Positions 9,757 to 17,217 of a stretch of DNA of 64,000 bases are shown piece after piece. The notes under the pieces are model-generated. The model searched no databases. It was not told the origin of the DNA and was given only the letters and a program-made list of their open reading frames with translations. The DNA is from an uncultured Aquimarina sp. Its GTDB lineage: Bacteria; Bacteroidota; Bacteroidia; Flavobacteriales; Flavobacteriaceae. The DNA lies in contig CANMSL010000002.1 in assembly GCA_947500505.1 (NCBI GenBank), forward strand, positions 124,001 through 188,000. The letters run 5' to 3'. Every line of letters starts with the position of its first letter. Positions within the stretch are counted from its first letter, which is position 1. Position numbers and translations under genes: made by a program.

Positions 9757-9773
9757 ATCAATCAATGATTGAT
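9757..9773. promoter_or_regulatory. 17-bp palindrome upstream of the GH5 gene
   Basis: ATCAATCA-A-TGATTGAT is a perfect inverted repeat with one central base. It lies about 80 bases upstream of the GH5 start codon, in the only sizeable gap before this gene. It could be an operator for a polysaccharide-responsive regulator; that role is inferred from position alone. Confidence 0.35.
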
Positions 9774-9830
9774 AGCTATTAATTTGCAAAATGATTTGAA
9801 AGAAACAAAGAAATCAGAGTGAACACTGAA

Positions 9831-10682
9831 TCAAGAATATTTTTTAATGATCGATTGAATTCCTGGAAAATATGAACTGCCAAAAAGATTAAGATGCACT
9901 AATAAATAATATAATTGCCAGAGAGAAATTCTTTCTTTCCAATTTTCGATCAGCGGAAAAATTTCATTATATACATCAAATAATTCTTGATCAAAACCTC
10001 CAAAAAGATGCATCATTGCAAGGTCCATTTCTCGGGGGGCATATGACACAGAAGGGTCGATTAAACATGGATAACCTTTGGTGTCAATTATATAATTACC
10101 GCTCCACAGATCACCGTGAATCAAATTTGACCTTTCATTTGGGATTTCGGTTTCAAGATTGTTGTAAAAACTATCCAAACTTCCAAAAGAAAAACCTTTT
10201 TGACTTGCCATCTCAAATTGCGGCTGTAATCTCTGTGTAATATAAAACTCAATCGCTGAATTGCAAAAAGTATTATACTGAGGTAAACTACCGATGTAAT
10301 TATCATTTTCGAATCCAAAATAGGGTTTGCTTTGTTTGTGTAAGAGCGCTAGTTGTTCACCAAATACAACCCAGAAGCTTTCCGTTTGATTTCCAGAGTC
10401 CATATATTCTAATAGTAAATAAGCATCATCATTACAACTTCCAGAATGTAATACTTTGGGAACAGTAAAAACATTTGGTTTTCTTAATTCCTGAAGACCT
10501 TCGGTCTCTGCCTCAAACATTCCTGGAAATCTTGCAACACTATTAAGTTTGACTACTAATTTTCTTGAACTTGTAATTAATAAATAGACTTCATTGATAT
10601 CTCCTCCCGAAAGTGGTTTCGCTTTTATGATTTTTTTAGAAAGAAGATTCTCAAAGTGTGATATAAGTTTTTTTGAAAGCAA
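9831..10682 (-). CDS. Fructosamine kinase family protein
   Basis: A 283-residue cytoplasmic kinase of the fructosamine/ketosamine-3-kinase family (PF03881), close to the family's usual 285-290 residues. Motifs: GGDINEVY as the nucleotide-binding loop, a Lys in LVVKLN, HGDLWSGNYI (189-198) with the catalytic Asp191, and LIDPSVSYAPREMD (208-220) with the metal-binding Asp. These enzymes phosphorylate sugar-derived adducts on amines so that they fall off, repairing glycated proteins or small amines. The start is TTG; there is no in-frame ATG before the nucleotide-binding loop. It begins 8 bases after the stop of the DHFR fusion gene, so the two share a transcript. Confidence 0.88.
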   Translation of the reverse strand: MLSKKLISHFENLLSKKIIKAKPLSGGDINEVYLLITSSRKLVVKLNSVARFPGMFEAETEGLQELRKPNVFTVPKVLHSGSCNDDAYLLLEYMDSGNQTESFWVVFGEQLALLHKQSKPYFGFENDNYIGSLPQYNTFCNSAIEFYITQRLQPQFEMASQKGFSFGSLDSFYNNLETEIPNERSNLIHGDLWSGNYIIDTKGYPCLIDPSVSYAPREMDLAMMHLFGGFDQELFDVYNEIFPLIENWKERISLWQLYYLLVHLNLFGSSYFPGIQSIIKKYS

Positions 10683-10690
10683 AATAATAT

Positions 10691-11635
10691 CTACTTCTTT
10701 TTATAAGTCAAATATGTAAATCCGAACTTGTGCCGCTCATCTGCTCCGTGAAGTTCTTTGTTCTCAATGATCCAGATTTCGGGATCTATCTCAGGAAAAA
10801 AGGTATCCGCTTCGAAGGTTCCGTGTACTCTTGTCAGCTCTATACGATCAGCATATTCCATCCCCATTTTATAAATCTCTCCTCCTCCAATAATAAATGG
10901 TTTTGGATCATCTTTAGCGATTTCTAAAGCTTCCTTCATAGAATTCACAACAACCGCACCTTCCGGTTTGTAATTCGGATTCCTAGTAATAACCACGTGT
11001 ACACGATTTGGTAACGGTTTAGGAAATGATTCAAAAGTTTTACGTCCCATAATAATATGATGTCCGGTAGTAAGTTCTTTAAACCGTTTAAAATCGTCAG
11101 GTAAATGCCAGACCAAATCATTATCTTTTCCTAAAGCATTATTTTCTCCAGCAGCTGCAATCATTGTAATTGTTTGGTTAATACTAAGAGTTTTTGGCTC
11201 CTCGATAGCTTTTGGCTGTTGTTGCCTGATGAATTCTTCTTTCTTCTTAACCAGCTCTTTTTTAGGATACATAAGCTCTACGTCCTTTTGTATCAATTCG
11301 ATTTCTGCTTTTTGCTTTGCAATCAATCGCTCCATTTGATTGCTTGTCCATTCGGCTCCCATAAATTTGTGAAATAGCCAGACATTACAGAAATGTAACA
11401 CAAAAAGAAACGCCCAGCAAATAACAACTACCACATACCAATCTGCACCAAAAAGGGTAATTTCTTTACCAAAGCCCATAAGCAAATTTAATATCACCAA
11501 AAATATGGATCCTACTGCAAACACGATAAAATGCTGAAACAGTCTCTTTTTTTGTAAAATACGTTTACGAGCATGTTCGTACAATTCGCGTTGTACAGGA
11601 TCAATTTGTGGAGTTTCTTTTCTTTTTGAAAACAT
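10691..11635 (-). CDS. folA: 2TM-domain protein fused to dihydrofolate reductase
   Basis: A 314-residue protein with two parts. Residues about 13-100 form a 2TM domain (PF13239): RKRILQKKRLFQHFIVFAVG, a second hydrophobic stretch, and the HKFMGAEWTSNQMERLI tail. A charged linker rich in Lys, Glu and Gln (about 115-150) joins it to a complete dihydrofolate reductase (about 153-314). The DHFR part has MIAAAGENNALGKDNDLVWHLPDD with the substrate-binding Asp, GRKTFESFPKPLPNR, and IIGGGEIYK. It would reduce dihydrofolate for thymidylate synthesis (thyA lies 5 kb away) while tethered to the inner membrane by the 2TM part. The frame is continuous across the junction with no stop. The call of both domains is firm; that they act as one polypeptide is inferred. 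Confidence 0.88.
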   Translation of the reverse strand: MFSKRKETPQIDPVQRELYEHARKRILQKKRLFQHFIVFAVGSIFLVILNLLMGFGKEITLFGADWYVVVVICWAFLFVLHFCNVWLFHKFMGAEWTSNQMERLIAKQKAEIELIQKDVELMYPKKELVKKKEEFIRQQQPKAIEEPKTLSINQTITMIAAAGENNALGKDNDLVWHLPDDFKRFKELTTGHHIIMGRKTFESFPKPLPNRVHVVITRNPNYKPEGAVVVNSMKEALEIAKDDPKPFIIGGGEIYKMGMEYADRIELTRVHGTFEADTFFPEIDPEIWIIENKELHGADERHKFGFTYLTYKKK

Positions 11636-11714
11636 TTTAATAGTACCTTAGTAATGCTTGATTAATATATCAAAGTAAATATAAAGGTTTTGACAAAAAG
11701 CCCTCAAATAACTT

Positions 11715-12797
11715 ATGAAGAATTTAAGAAAAGAATTTCCTGTACTCTCTCAAAACACTTATCTCAACACAGCTTCCTCTGGATTATTATATGATTCCCT
11801 ATTAGACCATAGACAAGAACATGATCTAGATTTTCTGATTGGCGGAAGTATGTTTAGAGATAAGCAACAAGACTTTTTAAATAGTGTAAGAAAGTCAGTC
11901 GGGGATTTTTTTGGATGTCGTTCAGAAAACACTGTACTTACTACCAATTTTTCTTTGGGTTTCAATACAATTCTGAATGGATTAGATAAGGATCATAAAG
12001 TAATGCTACTTGACAAAGACTATCCATCTGTGAATTTTGCAGTTATTACTAAAGGATTTGAAGTTTGTTATGCTAAAGTAAATGCTACTTTGGAGCAGAA
12101 TATTGAAGAAGCTATAATTGAACACAATCCTACTGTTTTTGCTTTTAGTTTGGTACAATATATTAATGGTATCTCAATTGATCTTGATTTTCTGAAACAG
12201 CTAAAACTAAAAAATCCTGACCTTATAATAATTGCAGATGCCACACAATTTTGTGGCACCAAAGAATTTAATTTTAAAACTTCAGGAATCGACATTTTGG
12301 GATGTAGTGGATATAAGTGGTTATTAGGTGGATATGGTAATGGGTTTATGCTATTCAAAGAAAATGTATTACAACAAATAACTCCTGGTTCCTATAAAAA
12401 AGCTGCTGCTCTTGCTAATTATGATTCTTCATATACCAATTTACGAGCCAGATATGAATGTGGTCACCTGGATACCTTTAATTTCGGAAGCTTACAATTT
12501 TCTTTAAAATTTCTATCTGGCATTGGGCTTTCTGTAATTGAGGAAAAGATTCAAGAACTAATAAATTATACTAAAACCGAATTAGCGAATCTAAATTTAC
12601 TAGAAAAACACGTTGTACTAAGAAATAACCATAGTTCCATATTTAATATAAAAGGGGATCAAAAAATGCACAATACTCTGATAGAAAAAAATATTATTAC
12701 TTCACTTAGGGGTAACGGTGTTAGGATAAGTCTTCATTTTTATAATACAATAGAGGATGTAACCAGACTACTTGATGTACTACATCGTTATCGTTAA
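11715..12797 (+). CDS. PLP-dependent class V aminotransferase / cysteine desulfurase-like
   Basis: A 360-residue fold-type I PLP enzyme. The N-terminus KEFPVLSQNTYLNTASSGLL matches the selenocysteine lyase/cysteine desulfurase-like branch. Asp175 in IIIADATQF would bind the pyridine nitrogen, and Lys201 in CSGYKWLLGGYGNGF is the PLP Schiff-base lysine. No obvious catalytic Cys loop of the NifS/IscS type is visible. Its reaction is not certain. Because egtB and egtD lie 1.7 kb away, a role as an EgtE-like C-S lyase is possible, but it is on the opposite strand and separated by two genes. It is divergent from the DHFR fusion gene. Confidence 0.8.
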   Translation: MKNLRKEFPVLSQNTYLNTASSGLLYDSLLDHRQEHDLDFLIGGSMFRDKQQDFLNSVRKSVGDFFGCRSENTVLTTNFSLGFNTILNGLDKDHKVMLLDKDYPSVNFAVITKGFEVCYAKVNATLEQNIEEAIIEHNPTVFAFSLVQYINGISIDLDFLKQLKLKNPDLIIIADATQFCGTKEFNFKTSGIDILGCSGYKWLLGGYGNGFMLFKENVLQQITPGSYKKAAALANYDSSYTNLRARYECGHLDTFNFGSLQFSLKFLSGIGLSVIEEKIQELINYTKTELANLNLLEKHVVLRNNHSSIFNIKGDQKMHNTLIEKNIITSLRGNGVRISLHFYNTIEDVTRLLDVLHRYR

Positions 12798-12900
12798 TAA
12801 CTTACTGAAAATCTGATGTTTTGCTTTTTATTTTTTTATTGTTTTATATTAATTTCGCCTCAAATTTTATTAACTAGAAAAATAACTAAAAACTAAAATC

Positions 12901-13197
12901 ATGGCTATATCAAAGCAATACCTAAAGTCTAAGCCGATCTGTAAAGTGACTTTTTTAGTACCGGCAAAAGAAGCTACCTCAGTAAGTGTAGCAGGAGAAT
13001 TTAACGAATGGGATACTAAAGCTACAGTGTTGAAGAAGCTAAAAAATGGTACTTTCAAAGGAACATTAAATCTTCCTAAAGATCAAAAGTTTGAATTTAA
13101 ATATGTCGTAGATGGACAATGGACTAATGAATCTGAAGCAGATGGATTTCAGTGGAATGATTTTGCTGCCGCTGAGAATAGTTTATTAGTACTTTAG
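12901..13197 (+). CDS. Small isoamylase early-set (CBM48-like) domain protein
   Basis: A 98-residue protein consisting almost only of an early-set/CBM48-type immunoglobulin fold. The segment VTFLVPAKEATSVSVAGEFN with EWDTKATVLKKLKNG, then KDQKFEFKYVVDGQWTNES, is the glycogen-binding domain pattern seen in AMPK beta and branching enzymes. No catalytic domain is attached and there is no signal peptide, so it is cytoplasmic. Similar stand-alone proteins are common in Flavobacteriaceae. The function is unknown; alpha-glucan binding is an inference from the fold. Confidence 0.8.
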   Translation: MAISKQYLKSKPICKVTFLVPAKEATSVSVAGEFNEWDTKATVLKKLKNGTFKGTLNLPKDQKFEFKYVVDGQWTNESEADGFQWNDFAAAENSLLVL

Positions 13198-13208
13198 TAC
13201 AATCTGCT

Positions 13209-13240
13209 ATTGAGGTTGTATATTATTCTACGACCTCAAT
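13209..13240. terminator. Bidirectional terminator hairpin
   Basis: ATTGAGGTTGTA pairs with TACGACCTCAAT over 12 bp, with one G-U pair and an 8-base loop. It lies between convergent genes and overlaps the last codons of the DUF427 gene. Confidence 0.6.
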
Positions 13241-13504
13241 TCCTTTCCAGAATGCTACATAATTTTTTATCTGTTTTGCTAAATCACTCGTTTCCGGATA
13301 ATACCAGGCAGCGTCTTTATTTTCGTTACCATCTACAGTGACTGTATAGTAGGATGCAACTCCTTTCCAAGGACAATTAGTATGGGTCTCACTGGCATGA
13401 AAAAACTCTTTTTTAATTGATTCCGGAGGAAAATAATGGTTATTTTCTATAACTCTGGTCTCATCACTTTCCGCAATCACTTTATTATTCCAAATAGCTT
13501 TCAT
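13223..13504 (-). CDS. DUF427 domain protein
   Basis: A 93-residue protein that fits DUF427 (PF04248) along its whole length. The segments MKAIWNNKVIAESDETRVIENNHYFP, CPWKGVASYYTVTVDG and AAWYYPETSDLAKQIKNYVAFW are typical. The single conserved Cys in NCPWKG is present. The biochemical role of the family is not known. It is downstream of egtB and egtD on the same strand, with 24 bases to egtD, so it may belong to the same transcript. Confidence 0.88.
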   Translation of the reverse strand: MKAIWNNKVIAESDETRVIENNHYFPPESIKKEFFHASETHTNCPWKGVASYYTVTVDGNENKDAAWYYPETSDLAKQIKNYVAFWKGIEVVE

Positions 13505-13528
13505 AATTCCATTTTTTTTAATAAAAAA

Positions 13529-14503
13529 CTATTTTAGTTTTTTTAAAATATAATTTTTATAGTACTGATTTTCATCTGAAAATGATTCGGTTATATATAA
13601 TCCGGATTCTTCTGCCAACCATTTAACCGTATCATCATCGTATTTCTGAGATATCTCGGTATGAATACTTTCCCAGGCTTCAAAATGTACTTGTAGCTCC
13701 AGACAATCTATATCCACAGTTTGTTTTTTTGTGCTGACAAGATAACTTTTAGCAGTTCCACTTTCAGGATCATAAACTTCCCAATGGATAAAGGCATCTA
13801 AATCAAAATTGCCACCTAATTCTTTATTGATTCTTGCCAAAACATTCTTATTAAATGCTGCTGTTACACCAGATTTGTCGTTGTAAGCATCCAAAACTTT
13901 CTGAGGATGTTTCTTTTGATCGAACCCCATAAAGATAAGATCGTCATGATGCATAACAGCATTTAATTTTTTTAAAAACTGAATAGCTCTGGGATGTAAT
14001 AAGTTACCTATATTAGACCCTAGGACCATGATCACTTTTTTACGGTCGCTAATATGCTGCAACCTATCCAAAACTTCAAAATACTCTCCTATCTGACCCT
14101 GTACATTAAGTTTAGGTAATTCTTTAGATAGGTTTTTAACCAGTCCGTCAATTGCATTTTCACTAATATCTATGGGGTGATAAGTAACAGGATATTTTTT
14201 TTCCAGTAATTCTTTTAACAGTACTTTTGTTTTTTTGCCATCTCCGGCACCGAGCTCTACAAGATCAAAACCATCTTTGTTCGTATTAAAACTCCTAAGG
14301 ATATCTGTTTTATGTAATTGAAAGATATCAAATTCTGCATTTGTGAGATAATACTCAGGTAGCTCCATAATTTTCTGAAAAAGCTTATCGCCTTCTTCAT
14401 CGTAGAAAAATTTAGAGGATAAATATTTAGGAAATGCAGTAAGCCCTTCGTGTACTTCTTTACCAAAAGTACAGATTAGAACGTGTTGATCTTTAGAATT
14501 CAT
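13529..14503 (-). CDS. egtD: L-histidine N(alpha)-methyltransferase EgtD
   Basis: A 324-residue SAM-dependent methyltransferase of the EgtD family (DUF2260/PF10017), the usual length. It would convert histidine to hercynine (trimethylhistidine), the first step of ergothioneine synthesis. The start KYLSSKFFYDEEGDKLFQKIMELPEYYLTNAE is the family signature. FDLVELGAGDGKKTKVLL is the SAM-binding loop, and VMVLGSNIGNLL and IFMGFDQKKHP are further family motifs. It begins 13 bases after the egtB stop, so egtB and egtD form an operon. Histidine specificity is inferred from this pairing. Confidence 0.9.
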   Translation of the reverse strand: MNSKDQHVLICTFGKEVHEGLTAFPKYLSSKFFYDEEGDKLFQKIMELPEYYLTNAEFDIFQLHKTDILRSFNTNKDGFDLVELGAGDGKKTKVLLKELLEKKYPVTYHPIDISENAIDGLVKNLSKELPKLNVQGQIGEYFEVLDRLQHISDRKKVIMVLGSNIGNLLHPRAIQFLKKLNAVMHHDDLIFMGFDQKKHPQKVLDAYNDKSGVTAAFNKNVLARINKELGGNFDLDAFIHWEVYDPESGTAKSYLVSTKKQTVDIDCLELQVHFEAWESIHTEISQKYDDDTVKWLAEESGLYITESFSDENQYYKNYILKKLK

Positions 14504-14516
14504 GTATTGAGATTAT

Positions 14517-15680
14517 TTAATTTTTTACTAATCGCAATCCATTAAATTGCCATCTTAGTTGTGGGTGAAAAAAATTACGATACGTTAGCCTGGTATGATT
14601 GTTAGGAGTTGCTACAGAGCCGCCTCTGAGTACCTTTTGATTTACCATAAACTTACCATTATACTCACCAAGAGCTCCTGGAGCTTTGGAATAATTAGGG
14701 TAAGGTAGATAAGCACTTTCTGTCCATTCCCATCTGGTGCCCCAATCAAAATATTGTTGTGCAGCCTCCCATTCAAATTCGGTGGGAAGTCTTTCTCCTC
14801 GCCATTGTGCAAAGGCAAAAGCCTCATAATATGAAATATGTGTTACCGGAGCATTAAGATTTAAAATTTTTAATCCTCCCAAGGTATATTGATGATATTC
14901 TTCATCAATTTCGTGCCAGTATAAAGGTGTTTTAATGTTATTGCTCGTTATCCAATCCCAAGCTTCTGCATGCCATAATAGACTATTATTATATCCTTTA
15001 TCATTTATAAACTCCAGGTATTCTCTATTTGTTATCAGGTTTTTGGCGATACTATACTGTTGAAGAAAGACCTTATGAACTCCTAATTCGTTATCATAAC
15101 AAAAATCTTTTCCTTTATAACCTATTTCATACATCCCTTCGTCCATTGTATGATAACCCGTAGAAAATTTCATCTTAGGATTTTCTATAAAAGTATCGTT
15201 ATACTTAGGTAGTAAAGGATTATTACCTAGTATAAATTTTATATCGGTAAGTAATAACTCCTGATGTTGTTTCTCGTGATGAATACCTATCTCTACAAGA
15301 TCTCTAATATTTTTATCTTCATTCTCCTCTAATAAATATTTTAAATGAGATGTCACATAGTTTCTATACTCATAAACCTGTTTTACAGTTGGTCTGGAAA
15401 GATTTCCTCTGTTCGTTCTTATGACCCGTTTACCGATACTTTCATAATAACTATTAAAAACATAGGCAAAATCATTATGAAAAAGAATATATCCTGTTTT
15501 ATATTTGGATAAAATAAATTCTTCGAAAAACCAAGTAGTGTGTCCTAAATGCCATTTTGGTGGTGAGACATCTACTATTGGCTGAACCACATAATCTTCG
15601 GTCTGGAGTGGAGAACAAATTTCTTCTGAACGAGCTCTGGTTTCTAATAAAGAGGAAAGCAAATTATCAATAATTATCAT
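14517..15680 (-). CDS. egtB: Ergothioneine biosynthesis protein EgtB
   Basis: A 387-residue non-heme iron sulfoxide synthase that joins hercynine to a thiol (cysteine or gamma-glutamylcysteine) using oxygen. The N-terminal DinB-like domain has WHLGHTTWFFEEF and the iron-binding HX3HXE motif at His135, His139 and Glu141. The C-terminal formylglycine-generating-enzyme fold has APVTHISYYEAFAFAQWRGERLPTEFEWE (as overlapping motifs), WEWTES and VLRGGSVATPNNHTRLTYRNFF. I chose the ATG at 15680 because family members start close to the DinB helix. The longer frame from 15725 would translate a terminator hairpin. No egtA or egtC is nearby. Confidence 0.9.
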   Translation of the reverse strand: MIIIDNLLSSLLETRARSEEICSPLQTEDYVVQPIVDVSPPKWHLGHTTWFFEEFILSKYKTGYILFHNDFAYVFNSYYESIGKRVIRTNRGNLSRPTVKQVYEYRNYVTSHLKYLLEENEDKNIRDLVEIGIHHEKQHQELLLTDIKFILGNNPLLPKYNDTFIENPKMKFSTGYHTMDEGMYEIGYKGKDFCYDNELGVHKVFLQQYSIAKNLITNREYLEFINDKGYNNSLLWHAEAWDWITSNNIKTPLYWHEIDEEYHQYTLGGLKILNLNAPVTHISYYEAFAFAQWRGERLPTEFEWEAAQQYFDWGTRWEWTESAYLPYPNYSKAPGALGEYNGKFMVNQKVLRGGSVATPNNHTRLTYRNFFHPQLRWQFNGLRLVKN

Positions 15681-15712
15681 AAAAAAAAGTGTATTCGATT
15701 TACGAATACACT
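15681..15712 (-). terminator. Intrinsic terminator or attenuator directly before egtB
   Basis: AGTGTATTCG pairs perfectly with CGAATACACT (10 bp, 5-base loop). On the minus strand the hairpin is followed by eight Us that end exactly at the egtB ATG. It is a textbook intrinsic terminator for the TonB-domain gene upstream, but its position also places it in any egtB leader. Confidence 0.8.
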
Positions 15713-15784
15713 CAAATTTAATCATTTTTATCTTTCTACTACTTTATAGTAAAGTTAATCCAATGTTAAATATCACAGAAATAT

Positions 15785-16210
15785 TTATTTGGGCTTTATA
15801 AACGTAATTGGAACCTCATACGCTATTGCGATAGGCTTTTTTCCCCATTTTCCAGGATCCATTCTGGGAATGGTTCTTATAATCCTTACTGCTTCCCTTT
15901 GTAAATATCTGTGACCACCTTTTACTTCTATTACTTCTGTCTTTCCTTTATTGTTAATTATAAATTCTACAGTAACAGTACCTTCCAAACCGTCTTTTTC
16001 CGCAATTTCCGGATATCTGAAGTTTCTTATAATATGATTTCTTAAATTATTGTCAAAACATTTAATGGGAGTTTGCCTGGATTTTTCACATTTAGGCCAC
16101 ATTGGTGTAATTCCTTTTTCATTAGCATTTTGTTTAGAAAGAATTATATTATCCTGAGAAAAGGAGAGGGCAGTACATAAAACTGTTGCAATAAGTAGTA
16201 GTTTTTTCAT
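15785..16210 (-). CDS. Secreted TonB C-terminal domain protein
   Basis: A 141-residue exported protein with a signal peptide (about 1-18, ending LSFSQ). The C-terminal part (about 55-140) is a TonB C-terminal-like domain: NFRYPEIAEKDGLEGTVTVEFIINNKGKTEVIEV and IIRTIPRMDPGKWGKKPIAIAYEVPITF (as overlapping motifs). It lacks the N-terminal membrane anchor and proline-rich linker of a true TonB, so it probably does not transmit proton-motive force. Such stand-alone forms are common in Flavobacteriia and their function is unclear. It follows thyA by 24 bases on the same strand. Confidence 0.82.
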   Translation of the reverse strand: MKKLLLIATVLCTALSFSQDNIILSKQNANEKGITPMWPKCEKSRQTPIKCFDNNLRNHIIRNFRYPEIAEKDGLEGTVTVEFIINNKGKTEVIEVKGGHRYLQREAVRIIRTIPRMDPGKWGKKPIAIAYEVPITFIKPK

Positions 16211-16234
16211 AATAATTCAGTTTAAATTTGGGTG

Positions 16235-17059
16235 TTAAACTGCAACTGCACCTTTGATATGAGGGTGCGGATTATAGTCTTCCAGTGTAAAGTCATCAAA
16301 AACGAAGCCAAAAATATCCTTTACCTCTGGATTGATTCTAATTGTTGGTAATTTTCTTGGTGTTCTTGACAACTGTAATTCTAATTGTTCTACATGGTTA
16401 TTATAAATATGGGCATCTCCAAATGTATGGATAAACTCTCCGGCTTCATATCCGCATACTTGTGCCATCATCATTGTAAACAGAGCATAAGACGCTATAT
16501 TAAAAGGTACTCCTAAAAAGACATCAGCACTTCTCTGATATAACTGACAAGATAATTTACCATCAGCTACATAGAATTGAAAAAAAGCATGACACGGAGG
16601 CAAGGCTGCTTTACCATTGGCTACATTTTCTGAAAAAGATTTAGTGGTATCCGGCAAAACACTTGGATTCCAAGCGGATACTAACATCCTTCTGCTATCC
16701 GGATTAGACTTTAAAGCTTCTACAATTTCTTTTATCTGATCTATCTCATCGCCATTCCAATTACGCCACTGATGTCCATAAACCGGGCCTAGGTCACCAC
16801 TTTCATCAGCCCACTCATTCCAGATACGAACTCCATTTTCCTGTAAATACTTAACGTTAGTATCGCCATTCAGAAACCATAATAATTCGTAGATGATAGA
16901 TTTAAGATGTAATTTCTTAGTAGTTACCATTGGAAAACCTTTACTAAGATCAAACCGCATTTGATATCCAAAAACACTTTTGGTCCCTGTCCCCGTTCTA
17001 TCTTCTTTTTCACTGCCATTTTCCAGTACGTGACGCACCAGATCAAGATATTGCTTCAT
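16235..17059 (-). CDS. thyA: Thymidylate synthase ThyA
   Basis: The 274-residue enzyme methylates dUMP to dTMP with methylene-tetrahydrofolate, leaving dihydrofolate that must be reduced by DHFR. Motifs: [13 protein letters not shown] (phosphate and folate binding), the catalytic Cys156 in [31 protein letters not shown] with the dUMP-binding Asp and Asn, and HIYNNHVEQ. There is an insertion of about ten residues just before the catalytic Cys compared with the E. coli enzyme. The DHFR fusion gene lies 4.6 kb away in the same orientation. Confidence 0.97.
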   Translation of the reverse strand: MKQYLDLVRHVLENGSEKEDRTGTGTKSVFGYQMRFDLSKGFPMVTTKKLHLKSIIYELLWFLNGDTNVKYLQENGVRIWNEWADESGDLGPVYGHQWRNWNGDEIDQIKEIVEALKSNPDSRRMLVSAWNPSVLPDTTKSFSENVANGKAALPPCHAFFQFYVADGKLSCQLYQRSADVFLGVPFNIASYALFTMMMAQVCGYEAGEFIHTFGDAHIYNNHVEQLELQLSRTPRKLPTIRINPEVKDIFGFVFDDFTLEDYNPHPHIKGAVAV

Positions 17060-17217
17060 ACTCCCTTTCTCTGTTTCTTTTAGGTTTGTTAAAATTATAC
17101 TAATTCAAGTCAAATATACAAAAAATAGATTTTCAGATGTCTATGAAAAGGTGGATTATGAAATAGTTATAAAATCCATTGTATAATTACATTTTAAACA
17201 AAAAAAGTTTTTGATTT

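Noticed and set aside
15681..15725. Extension of EgtB to the ATG at 15725
   Set aside because: It would translate a strong terminator hairpin and its U tract, and homologues start near the DinB helix.
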